Notes: generated by a model not told the origin, from the letters alone. Positions 7,656 to 15,087 are shown, counted from the stretch's first letter. The stretch is DNA of 16,962 nt from CAIOHW01 sp046317855 (GCA_046317855.1 JBKCVM010000071.1:1-16962), one strand, 5' to 3'. A program made the numbers and translations.

Positions 7656-8511
7656 GCGGCCCCACGGCACAGCCGCACCAGCTGCACAACGTTTTCTAGG
7701 GCTCGAGCTCTCGGGAGCAAAAAATCATAAAACAGCCCTGTCGATTTTGGAGTTCTACCCCCGCGAAAATAAAATTTTCCTACTCGACATCCATGACCGG
7801 ATTGCAAGCCATGGGGATCAAAGCGCTGATGAAACGCTTTTAGAGCTCCTGGGAGAATCGAGTGCTGGACTGGCGATCATGGGTGTGAATGTTCCGCTCA
7901 CCCTGCCGCCGTGCTTCTCGTGCAGCTCGTCTCAGTGCGGAAGCAGCTGCCGATCTAAGTCAGCTCTGTGGATGGAGCGTTTTTCACGAAAGCGACCGGG
8001 CAAAAAAAATGAAATCATCTACACTCCTTACACTCAAAGGCCCGTCGAGCTCTGGCTCCGGTACGATGTCCTGCCCCAAGTCCATAAGACGCTCCAGTTT
8101 GAGATTGATGAAACGCTGGGCGGAAATCGCGCCCCGCTCACCGCTCGAATGCAGTACCTGCAGCGACGTCTGAGTGTTTCTAAAGTTGTTGAAAAGACGC
8201 TAGAGGTCCTCCCCAAGCTCACCGCGCTCCGCCTCAGTCTGGCACTCGGTCTCGACCGAAGGATTTTGAATCGCTATCGTAAACTAGAAGAGGGCTCGCA
8301 CGCTCGCCTGCAGTTTCTTGAGGCTCTGGTCGAGCGGAGAGGGGTTTTCATTTATGATCGAGATCTTCGTAAGCTTTCCCATAGCCTCACCGCCTTTGAC
8401 TCTTTTCTGTGTGCCTACACTGCCCTTTTGTCAGAGCAAGATCTCTGTGAAAAACCCCCTCGTGGATTTCCGGTAGACTCAGGTTGGATCCAATATCCAG
8501 CACTCAAATGA
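7648..8511 (+). CDS. DUF429-like protein (predicted RNase H-fold)
   Basis: From GTG 7648 this is a 287-residue protein. The frame stays open further upstream, but that part is a shadow of the kinase gene. The first strand RFLGLELSGAKN (residues 15-26), the later VNVPLTLP (80-87), and the C-terminal TAFDSFLCAYTALL with GWIQYP recall DUF429 proteins, which have a predicted RNase H-like fold and no settled function. Two departures are visible: Asn81 where the family usually has Asp in its second strand motif, and four cysteines at 89, 92, 97 and 101 (C-x2-C-x4-C-x3-C) that could bind a metal. The gene overlaps the kinase by 8 bases and the OppB-like gene by 4 bases (ATGA). The family call is moderate and needs a profile search; the existence of the gene is well supported by coupling. 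Confidence 0.62.
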   Translation: MRERPHGTAAPAAQRFLGLELSGAKNHKTALSILEFYPRENKIFLLDIHDRIASHGDQSADETLLELLGESSAGLAIMGVNVPLTLPPCFSCSSSQCGSSCRSKSALWMERFSRKRPGKKNEIIYTPYTQRPVELWLRYDVLPQVHKTLQFEIDETLGGNRAPLTARMQYLQRRLSVSKVVEKTLEVLPKLTALRLSLALGLDRRILNRYRKLEEGSHARLQFLEALVERRGVFIYDRDLRKLSHSLTAFDSFLCAYTALLSEQDLCEKPPRGFPVDSGWIQYPALK

Positions 8512-9446
8512 TTCTCAAAAAAATCTTCAATTCGGCTCTTTTGCTTTGGGTGCTGCTGACGGCAGTATTTTTTTTGATCCGTTTTGCTCCGGGTGGCCCT
8601 TTTGATACCGACCGCGTGCTTGCGCCGGAGCTGCGGCAAGCGATCCACGCTCACTATGGTCTGAACGCACCGGTCTGGCACCAATACCTCCGTTGGTTAC
8701 AGTCTGGAGTCCGGGGTGACTTTGGAAATTCATTTCAGTATCCCGATCAACCCGTCTCAGAACTCATAGGCCATGCCCTTCCCATTTCTGCTGGTTTAGG
8801 GTGGAGCGCCCTACTTTTAGCCACATCGGTGGCTCTCCCTCTCGGGATATTTTCAGCCTCTCAGGCGGGGCGTTCCAAGTGGATCGAGCCCTGGGTCAGA
8901 ATCTGGGTACTCTCCTCGGTCAGTGTTCCGGGGTTCCTGGTCGCTAGCCTTTTGATTTGGATCTTTGCGATCCAGTTAGAGTGGCTTCCTCCTGGACTCT
9001 GGGATGATTTTTTTTCTGGGCCGGAGTACTGGGTGCTTCCGGCGGTCACGCTCAGCCTTCGTCCCTTGGCTCTGCTGACTCGTCTGCTCAGATCCAGCCT
9101 CTCCGAGGCTCTTGCCCACGACTCAATCAGGACAGCCAGAGCCAAAGGGGTTTCTGAGCGGAGCATCCTTTGGAAGCACGCTCTTCGAAATGCCTGGGTG
9201 CCAGTAATTGGCCTCATGCCTCCCATTGCGGCTCATTTGCTCACGGGATCTTTCTTGGTCGAAACGGTCTTCCAGATCCCGGGATTGGGGCGTGTTTTTG
9301 TTTCTTCTGTCCTGAACCGCGATTATCCTCTCGTGATGGCCACTACCCTAACTTTTGGGGTCATATTGCTCTGCCTCTCACTCCTGAGCGACTTACTGCT
9401 CCTCTGGGCAGATCCCAGAATCCGAAAGAGTAGCCGGAGACTGTGA
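8508..9446 (+). CDS. oppB: Peptide ABC transporter permease, OppB/DppB-like
   Basis: This 312-residue inner-membrane permease has an N-terminal membrane segment (LLLWVLLTAVFFLIRFAPGGPFD), the DppB/OppB family opening, and about five further hydrophobic segments. The cytoplasmic loop with DSIRTARAKG, followed by KHALRNAWVPVIG, is the EAA-type loop that contacts the ATPase. The ATG at 8508 overlaps the previous stop as ATGA; a TTG at 8484 in the same frame is less likely because it adds eight residues that do not fit the family. The partner permease follows with near-zero spacing. No ATPase gene (OppD/OppF) is adjacent. The substrate is probably oligopeptides, judged from the family and from the OppA-like gene converging on this unit. 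Confidence 0.88.
   Translation: MILKKIFNSALLLWVLLTAVFFLIRFAPGGPFDTDRVLAPELRQAIHAHYGLNAPVWHQYLRWLQSGVRGDFGNSFQYPDQPVSELIGHALPISAGLGWSALLLATSVALPLGIFSASQAGRSKWIEPWVRIWVLSSVSVPGFLVASLLIWIFAIQLEWLPPGLWDDFFSGPEYWVLPAVTLSLRPLALLTRLLRSSLSEALAHDSIRTARAKGVSERSILWKHALRNAWVPVIGLMPPIAAHLLTGSFLVETVFQIPGLGRVFVSSVLNRDYPLVMATTLTFGVILLCLSLLSDLLLLWADPRIRKSSRRL
9436..9440 (+). promoter_or_regulatory. Ribosome binding site deciding the oppC start
   Basis: GGAGA is two bases from the GTG at 9443 but eight bases from the ATG at 9449. The spacing favours the ATG, which gives a protein two residues shorter. The GTG overlaps the oppB stop as GTGA, so a coupled start there cannot be excluded. Confidence 0.5.
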
Positions 9447-9448
9447 GA

Positions 9449-10318
9449 ATGATTGAGAGAATCACTGGCAAACTGAGTCGCTCATTGGGATTTTCTCGTG
9501 ACCCCTGGGCCTTTTTCTTTTTCGCAGTCCTCATGACGATCACCGGAGTCGCAGTGCTAGGACCGGTTCTAAGCTTGCATGCTCCAGATGCTCAGCAGAT
9601 CTCACAAGCCCTTTCGCCCCCGTCTGCTGAGCACTGGTTTGGGACTGATCTATTGGGCCGAGATCTCCTGGCGCGCGTACTTCAAGGAGCACGGTTCACC
9701 TTGCTCATAGGGATTGCAAGCACCTTGTTTGCCCTGATCTTAGGGACGCTTACCGGATCCATGGCAGGCTACTGGGGCGGATGGATCGATCGACTCCTTC
9801 TAGCGGTGATTGATTTCTTTTCAATTTTTCCGTCTTTGCTGATGGCGATTCTCTTTTCAATCGTACTTGGGCGCGGCATGACAGGCATTCTTCTCTCCAT
9901 TGGAGTAGTGGCATGGGTTCAACATGCACGCCTCGTTCGAGCCCAAGTGATACAGGCAAGAGAAATGAGCTATGTCGAATCCGCACAGGCCCTGGGTCTG
10001 GGACCCTGGCGGATTTTGCTTAAGCATGTGCTGCCCAACTTGAAGGCAGTTCTGATTGTTTCAGCTTCAGCTCAGATCCCGTCAAATATTCTCGCCGAAA
10101 GTTTTCTTTCGTTTCTGGGACTCGGCATTCAGCCGCCTTTTGCGAGCTGGGGGACCCTAGCGGCTGAAGGCGCCAGAGCGCTCAGAACCCATCCGCATCT
10201 TCTTTTTCTTCCAGGTGGCGCACTCTTTCTGACCCTGCTTTCAGTGCAATATTTGGGCGACTGGCTTACTGGGCGCCTGACACGAAGGGATCAGTCGACA
10301 CTCACATCCCGCAGATAA
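9449..10318 (+). CDS. oppC: Peptide ABC transporter permease, OppC/DppC-like
   Basis: This 289-residue protein is the second inner-membrane permease of a peptide importer. It has an N-terminal membrane segment (about residues 21-40), then the sequence EHWFGTDLLGRDLLARVLQG, a hallmark of OppC/DppC, five more hydrophobic segments, and an EAA-type loop YVESAQALGLGPWRILLKHVLPN that binds the ATPase. A start at GTG 9443 is possible. The gene lies two bases after the OppB-like stop and is the last on this strand. Its last 28 bases overlap the 3' end of the OppA-like gene on the opposite strand, so no room remains for a separate terminator between them. Confidence 0.9.
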   Translation: MIERITGKLSRSLGFSRDPWAFFFFAVLMTITGVAVLGPVLSLHAPDAQQISQALSPPSAEHWFGTDLLGRDLLARVLQGARFTLLIGIASTLFALILGTLTGSMAGYWGGWIDRLLLAVIDFFSIFPSLLMAILFSIVLGRGMTGILLSIGVVAWVQHARLVRAQVIQAREMSYVESAQALGLGPWRILLKHVLPNLKAVLIVSASAQIPSNILAESFLSFLGLGIQPPFASWGTLAAEGARALRTHPHLLFLPGGALFLTLLSVQYLGDWLTGRLTRRDQSTLTSRR

Positions 10319-11889
10319 AGAAAACCCATAGGGTTGAACTTTACTCCACGAGAGCGTTGAGAAACCCGTGCTGCGGTTGAGCCATAAAAGAGCGGCACAA
10401 GAACAGCCTCTTGGTCAACCAGCATCCGATCGGCTGCCTCATACTGTTTAACCCGTTCTTTCGATTGGCTCGCAGTGCGGGCCCCTTCCATCAGTTTGAG
10501 ATAACCCGCCTGACTCCAGCCCGTACGATTGTTGCCAGAGTCTGGCAAAAACACGCTCAAAAAATTCTCTGCCTCGGGGTAATCGGCAGCCCACTGCAAG
10601 AGAAACATAGGATAAGCCTTCAAGTCGAGCTGCTCACGAAACGCCTTGTTCTCAAACTCTTGGATCGTGACATCGATGCCGAGATTCTTCTTGAGCTGGG
10701 ATTGAATGGACTCCGCCATCACTCGATTTCGGTCAGAAGCCTGAATCAGCAAGTCGATTGCCCAACGCGAAGTCAGATTTGAGGAAAGGACCCCTGACAT
10801 ACGCAGCAAACTCCGGGCCCGAATGGGATCAAACTCAAGGCCCCCACTTGCTCGATAGCCGGCAAGCCCAGGGGGAATAAATCCTCCGGCAGGCGTTCCC
10901 TTCTCTCCCAAGACCCTCATTAATTCTTTACGATCGATGGCATGCGCAATAGCCCGCCGCAAAGCAGGTTGTGAAGCAGGGTGTCGGGGAATGGCAAATC
11001 CCAGATAGTGGGTGGCCAGACTTGAAAAAAAGTACAGCTCCCGGCTCTTGTCCAAGCGTTTGAGCTCCACACTGGGAGGATCTTTCATCACATCCAGCAT
11101 TCCCGAATCAAAAAGCGCCGAGGCAAGCTTTGCATCTGGAGTAACGACGGCTTCGACTCGAGCAATGTTTCCGCGACTTCCCCAATACTTTGGATTAGCC
11201 TCGAGAACGATCTTAGATCCCAACTCACGGGATGCCAGGACATAAGGCCCAAGAGTGAGCATTTTTCCGGGAGTTGCCCAAGCGTCTCCATGTCGCTCTA
11301 CAGCATCTTTCCGAACTGGAAAAAGCGGCCAAAAAGTGGTGGCAAAGATCCATTGAGCAGAGGGGGACTTCAGCTGAACTTCAAGCCGACGCTCATCCAG
11401 AGCGCGGATACCCACTTTTGAAAAATCTTTGAGCGTTCCTGCATGGAACTCACGTGCTCCTTGGACATCAAAAAGTAAATAAGCATACGACGCAGCAGTC
11501 ACTGGAGATAAAAGCCTCTTCCAGCTGTATTCAAAATCCTGAGCCCTGAGGAGCACTCCGTCCTGCCACTGAACTCCTGCCCTCAGAGTGAAGGTCAGAG
11601 TCTTTCCGTCTCTACTGACTGAATATCGCTCAGCTAGCCTGGGCTGCGGCTTGAGCCTGTCGTCCAGCTCCATCAGGCCTTCCATCAAATTGAGCATCAG
11701 AAAAGCGTCTTCGGCAGTGTGGGCCCGATTCCAGTCTAAAGTTTCCGGATCTCCAGCGAGTCTAAAACGAAACGCCTGAGAGGGTTTTTGAGAATTTTTC
11801 AGCACCTGCCTCACGCCCTGCGCTGAGGCCACACCGGGTGCCATCCAGCACGCCAATCCCAAAAAAAAACCCACCCACCTCAAGAGCAT
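10291..11889 (-). CDS. oppA: Oligopeptide-binding periplasmic protein, OppA-like (SBP family 5)
   Basis: This 532-residue protein has a signal peptide: basic residue Arg4, a hydrophobic core with FFLGLACWM, and an AXA cleavage site ASA-Q near residues 21-24. The GLAC sequence does not match a standard lipobox, so a soluble periplasmic protein is likelier than a lipoprotein. Family-5 solute-binding marks include FRLAGDPETLDWNRAHTAED near the mature N-terminus, LTFTLRAGVQWQDG, and LRRAIAHAIDRKEL about residue 310. Length fits OppA/DppA. It starts one base after the ferredoxin stop, with AAGG eight bases upstream inside that gene, so it is probably read from the isc transcript. Its natural membrane partners are the OppB/OppC-like permeases that converge on it. 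The signal region contains a run of nine T residues on the coding strand. Confidence 0.9.
   Translation of the reverse strand: MLLRWVGFFLGLACWMAPGVASAQGVRQVLKNSQKPSQAFRFRLAGDPETLDWNRAHTAEDAFLMLNLMEGLMELDDRLKPQPRLAERYSVSRDGKTLTFTLRAGVQWQDGVLLRAQDFEYSWKRLLSPVTAASYAYLLFDVQGAREFHAGTLKDFSKVGIRALDERRLEVQLKSPSAQWIFATTFWPLFPVRKDAVERHGDAWATPGKMLTLGPYVLASRELGSKIVLEANPKYWGSRGNIARVEAVVTPDAKLASALFDSGMLDVMKDPPSVELKRLDKSRELYFFSSLATHYLGFAIPRHPASQPALRRAIAHAIDRKELMRVLGEKGTPAGGFIPPGLAGYRASGGLEFDPIRARSLLRMSGVLSSNLTSRWAIDLLIQASDRNRVMAESIQSQLKKNLGIDVTIQEFENKAFREQLDLKAYPMFLLQWAADYPEAENFLSVFLPDSGNNRTGWSQAGYLKLMEGARTASQSKERVKQYEAADRMLVDQEAVLVPLFYGSTAARVSQRSRGVKFNPMGFLYLRDVSVD
11861..11869 (-). repeat. Nine-base homopolymer in the oppA signal-peptide codons
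   Basis: Nine A residues on the plus strand give nine T residues in coding sense across codons 7-10 (Gly-Phe-Phe-Leu) of the OppA-like protein. A one-base slip would shift the frame before the mature protein begins. Eight-base T runs also occur near the start of oppB (8568-8575). Confidence 0.6.
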
Positions 11890-11890
11890 C

Positions 11891-12241
11891 CTAGTTGCCT
11901 TCTCTCACTCGATTGCGATTCCAGACTGGGATCTCGACGAGCAGCTCCATACTCCCGTCCGGAACACACTGACAGGCGAGCCGCGACTGCGGTGAAACTC
12001 CGGGCGCCTTGTCAAGCTGGTCCTCTTCTTGCTCAGTGCTGGGACTGCAACTCGCAGAGCCAGCTTTCAGCTTAATATGGCAGGTCGAGCAGGCGCAAAC
12101 CCCTCCGCACGCGTGGTCAATTTCAATGCCAGCATTGAGCGCAAGGTCTAACAAGCTCTCGCTGGACCCCACGCGCGCCTCCAGCTCCTGCCTTTCTCCC
12201 GAGGATCCAGAAACGAAAGTAATTTTGTATGTACTTGGCAT
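11891..12241 (-). CDS. fdx: ISC-type 2Fe-2S ferredoxin
   Basis: This 116-residue adrenodoxin-type ferredoxin gives electrons to cluster assembly on IscU/IscS. Cluster ligands are Cys45, Cys51 and Cys54 in ACGGVCACSTC and Cys90 in RLACQC; Cys49, Cys65 and Cys92 are extra. The EQEEDQLDKA sequence and the C-terminal LVEIPVWNRNR segment match the E. coli ISC ferredoxin pattern, so this is the better ortholog of the two ferredoxins here. The ATG at 12241 has GGAT at 12250-12253; a TTG at 12250 overlapping the previous stop is possible but lacks a spaced ribosome site. It lies five bases after the first ferredoxin and one base before the OppA-like gene. Confidence 0.9.
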   Translation of the reverse strand: MPSTYKITFVSGSSGERQELEARVGSSESLLDLALNAGIEIDHACGGVCACSTCHIKLKAGSASCSPSTEQEEDQLDKAPGVSPQSRLACQCVPDGSMELLVEIPVWNRNRVREGN

Positions 12242-12246
12242 TGGAC

Positions 12247-12552
12247 TCAATCCGCGTTCACTCGTTCAACCACCACATCGCCCATTACCCGCGCCTGACA
12301 GCCCAGGCGCGACCCTTGCCCGACGCAGTCAAGCCGCTCCTGCTCTTCTTCTTCGATAGGCGCAAGGTTTTCAGCTCCCTGCTTCACGACCACCTGGCAC
12401 GTGGTACAAGCACAATAGCCTCCGCACGCATGGTGTAGCGGTATGTCATGTTGAAGCGCTATCTCAAGAAGGCTCTCGCCTACCTTAGCCTCCACGGTCT
12501 GTTGATCTGGAAGAAAAGTGACCTTTGCCGTCTTTCCGTGGACCTTACTCAT
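12247..12552 (-). CDS. Second 2Fe-2S ferredoxin, paralog in tandem
   Basis: This 101-residue ferredoxin has ligands Cys43, Cys49 and Cys52 in ACGGYCACTTC and Cys85 in RLGCQA, with one extra Cys at 76. The first 30 residues form the expected beta strands with KVGESLLEIAL. It is shorter than the following ferredoxin and lacks the VEIPxxNRN-like tail, so it is related but not equivalent. An acidic run (EEEEQE, residues 67-72) precedes the fourth ligand. Its ATG overlaps the hscA stop as ATGA, and its stop is followed after five bases by the second ferredoxin start. Both are probably made from the isc transcript. It may serve a different electron partner or back up the first; sequence alone cannot say. 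Confidence 0.88.
   Translation of the reverse strand: MSKVHGKTAKVTFLPDQQTVEAKVGESLLEIALQHDIPLHHACGGYCACTTCQVVVKQGAENLAPIEEEEQERLDCVGQGSRLGCQARVMGDVVVERVNAD
12250..12253 (-). promoter_or_regulatory. Ribosome binding site deciding the second ferredoxin start
   Basis: GGAT in minus-strand sense lies eight bases before the ATG at 12241. The alternative TTG at 12250 would have no upstream site, so the ATG is preferred. Confidence 0.4.
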
Positions 12553-14426
12553 GAGCGTGCTCCTGTGCCCGCGTCGCGGACTTTTTGTACCGTTTCTGCA
12601 ATAATCTTTTCAGCAAGTTTCTGTGTGGCTTGGTTCAAGCGTTCTTTACTCTGCTTGATGCGCACTGCATCTGTCCCTCCCAAGGCTTCTTTGAGCTCAG
12701 CCATGAACGCACGAATCGAATCTGCTTGGCTCTTACCCACCAGGCGGTCGGCCTCAGCGATCTGCCGCTCAGTCGCCCTCAGAATAGGCTCAGCCTCGTT
12801 GCGAGCATCAATGAGTCGCTTAAAGGCCTGGTCTTCTCCCTTTCCTTCAATCCCACTCCTGAGCATCTCCTCGACCTCAGTGTCCGTGAGCCCAAAACTT
12901 GGACGCACCTCGATGGACTGCTCCTGCCGAGTTTCAAGGTCGGTGGCCGCCACCTGAAGAATGCCATCAGCATCCACTAAAAAAGAAACCTCGATCCGTG
13001 GAGTGCCTGCCGGCGCAGGACGAATTCCCCGTAACTTGAACCTTGCCAGTGAGCGATTCAGCGCCACCTGTTCTCGTTCGCCTTGCAACACATGGACATC
13101 CACTGCAGTCTGGTTATCGACAAAAGTGGTAAAACGCTCGCGAGCAACCGTCGGAATCCGAGTGTTTCTCCCAATCAGAGTCGACATCACACCGCCATAG
13201 GTTTCGATCCCCAAAGAGAGTGGAACCACATCCAAGAGAAGGAGCTCTGGATTATTGCCTGAAAGGATATCTGCCTGAATCGCAGCCCCCTGAGCTACCA
13301 CTTCATCTGGATGAAGGCTGCAATTGGGCTGACGACCAAAGATCGAAGCTGCCATTGCTTGCACGCAGGCAAGACGGGTAGGCCCACCCACCATCACCAC
13401 ATCCGAAATCTCATGACTCGCTACCCCAGCATCCTTCAGAGCCTGCTCACATGGGGCTCGAGTACGTTCGAGCACGGGAGCAACGAGCGACTCAAATTTT
13501 TCGATCGTCAGCACTGATCGCAACCTGCGCCCACCGATCGCAAGCTCGATCACTGTGTCGCGGGTACCCTGGGCCGAAAGCTCTTTCTTTGCTTGCTCGG
13601 CAGCACCCAGCAGCGCAGCACGCTCTTCAACCTCAATTTCACCGAGGACACTCACGCCGTGCTCGCCCCGAAACCATTCTACGATCGCCAAGTCCAGATC
13701 ATCTCCGCCGAGACGAGTATCGCCATGGGTAGCGAGCACTTCAAAAACTCCATCCTGCAGACGCAGGATTGAAAGATCAAACGTCCCACCCCCGAGATCG
13801 TAGACAGCAATGATCCCCTGCCGCTTGCGATCTAGCCCGTAGGCCAGTGCCGCAGCAGTAGGCTCATTCACAATGCGGAGGACCTCCCAGCCCGCAAGCC
13901 TCCCAGCCGCTCGAGTTGCTTGCCTCTGGGAGTCATTGAAATAAGCGGGAACGGTGATCACTGCACGCGTGACTGGATGCCCGAGCCTGGCTTCAGCCGA
14001 GAGTCTGAGCTCCTTCAAAATCATAGCTGAGACCTCGATGGCACTGAAGGTTTCTTGACCTAGCCGAATGCGTACGAGTCCAGAGGAATCCCCGGCAGGC
14101 GGCGGGACGATCTCGTAAGGAAATTCTGAAGCTTTGTCCTTAAGGTCTTCATAGCTCCTCCCCAAAAGGCGCTTCACCGAAAAGGCCGTGGTGCGAGCAT
14201 CCCGAACCTTGCGCGCACGAGCCTCGTGTCCGAGCATCCTACGCCCAGTGGTCGGGTCCACAGAAACAACAGACGGCAACAACTTTTCGCCCTCTCGGGT
14301 ATCAAGCACCACAGGCACCCCGTCGCGCACGAGCGCCACCAAACTATGGGTGGTCCCCAGGTCAATACCCACGATGGTTTGAGGCGTGTCGGCCACAGCG
14401 TTGTTCCTCTTGCTCATATCACTCAT
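12549..14426 (-). CDS. hscA: Fe-S assembly Hsp70 chaperone HscA
   Basis: This 625-residue Hsp70 uses ATP to pull clusters from IscU by binding its LPPIK motif. The nucleotide domain shows GIDLGTTHS (residues 20-28), NEPTAAALAYG (187-197), DLGGGTFD (210-217) and VGGPTR. The substrate domain begins with DVVPLSLGIETYGG and continues with FTTFVDNQTAVDVHVLQGER, LARFKLRGI and VDADGILQV, all close to the HscA rather than the DnaK pattern. Length is slightly above the E. coli protein. The ATG at 14426 has AGGA seven bases upstream; the Met at residue 4 is a weaker alternative. It lies 16 bases after hscB and overlaps the ferredoxin gene by four bases. Confidence 0.95.
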   Translation of the reverse strand: MSDMSKRNNAVADTPQTIVGIDLGTTHSLVALVRDGVPVVLDTREGEKLLPSVVSVDPTTGRRMLGHEARARKVRDARTTAFSVKRLLGRSYEDLKDKASEFPYEIVPPPAGDSSGLVRIRLGQETFSAIEVSAMILKELRLSAEARLGHPVTRAVITVPAYFNDSQRQATRAAGRLAGWEVLRIVNEPTAAALAYGLDRKRQGIIAVYDLGGGTFDLSILRLQDGVFEVLATHGDTRLGGDDLDLAIVEWFRGEHGVSVLGEIEVEERAALLGAAEQAKKELSAQGTRDTVIELAIGGRRLRSVLTIEKFESLVAPVLERTRAPCEQALKDAGVASHEISDVVMVGGPTRLACVQAMAASIFGRQPNCSLHPDEVVAQGAAIQADILSGNNPELLLLDVVPLSLGIETYGGVMSTLIGRNTRIPTVARERFTTFVDNQTAVDVHVLQGEREQVALNRSLARFKLRGIRPAPAGTPRIEVSFLVDADGILQVAATDLETRQEQSIEVRPSFGLTDTEVEEMLRSGIEGKGEDQAFKRLIDARNEAEPILRATERQIAEADRLVGKSQADSIRAFMAELKEALGGTDAVRIKQSKERLNQATQKLAEKIIAETVQKVRDAGTGARS

Positions 14427-14442
14427 GAAGAATTCCTGATCT

Positions 14443-15087
14443 CTAGCCCATCCGGTTGCGGGCCTTCAAGCGCTCCACGTCCCGGATCATGGATTTGAGA
14501 GTATTCAGAGAAAGGCTGTGGGTCTGAATCTCTTCTAGGAGCTCCCGAGCTCCTGGGGCGCCAGCCTCCATTTCGTCGAAACGCTCCTCGAGGGCCTCGA
14601 TCTTGGTGCGTAGAAACTGCTGTTTGTGCGTAAGCTCGGTTTCGAACTCACCGATGGCCTCTGGCCGATCAGATTCTTGCACCTCAAACCATCGCTCCGA
14701 AAGCTCCATCATCCACATGCCACCCCCACCGCCACAACTGACTGCGTTGGACGAAAAAAAGTGCTCCCTCAGGGCCTCGCGCGATTTGAGAAACTCGAAC
14801 GCTTCATTGAGAAAACTCATACGTTCGAGAGAAGCCTTGCGGACTAAGAGCTCAGCCGCTGCAAATCGATCAGGATGAAGCACACGCGAGAGCTCATAGA
14901 ACCTGCGCTGGAGTGCCGGTAGATCCTGTCCAAACTTTTCGGGAGCCGAAAGAGCTGAAAAGTACGATTCACCCGCGCGACGCGGCTGCGGCGCCCCACA
15001 GGCCCCGCAGAGATGCGGTGCCAAAGGGCCCTCAAGCCGGCGGCGGCAAAACTCACAATCAGGCTGAGAAGCTCGAACCGCAACCAC
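14443..15087 (-). CDS. hscB: Fe-S assembly co-chaperone HscB with N-terminal Cys4 motif
   Basis: This 214-residue J-protein stimulates the HscA ATPase and delivers IscU. The J domain has YFSALSAP, FYELSRVLHPDRF with HPD at residues 71-73, and a NEAFEFLKS helix; a C-terminal helical part ending at LKSMIRDVERL should bind IscU. It is longer than typical bacterial HscB (about 170 residues). The extra part includes an N-terminal C-x2-C-x12-C-x2-C at residues 11, 14, 27 and 30, like the metal-binding ribbon of eukaryotic HSC20, and a five-glycine run at 119-123 between the two domains. The start is GTG 15087, the first start codon in the open frame; it overlaps iscA by 29 bases and has no clear ribosome site, so coupling with iscA translation is likely. 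Confidence 0.88.
   Translation of the reverse strand: MVAVRASQPDCEFCRRRLEGPLAPHLCGACGAPQPRRAGESYFSALSAPEKFGQDLPALQRRFYELSRVLHPDRFAAAELLVRKASLERMSFLNEAFEFLKSREALREHFFSSNAVSCGGGGGMWMMELSERWFEVQESDRPEAIGEFETELTHKQQFLRTKIEALEERFDEMEAGAPGARELLEEIQTHSLSLNTLKSMIRDVERLKARNRMG

Noticed and set aside
10323..10335. AACCC-ATA-GGGTT inverted repeat near the convergent gene ends
   Set aside because: The stem has five pairs and lies inside oppA. On the plus strand no T run follows; on the minus strand it precedes the stop codon. It is too weak to call a terminator.
13456..13473. GCTCGA / TCGAGC inverted repeat in hscA
   Set aside because: Six pairs within a conserved coding region, with no associated signal.
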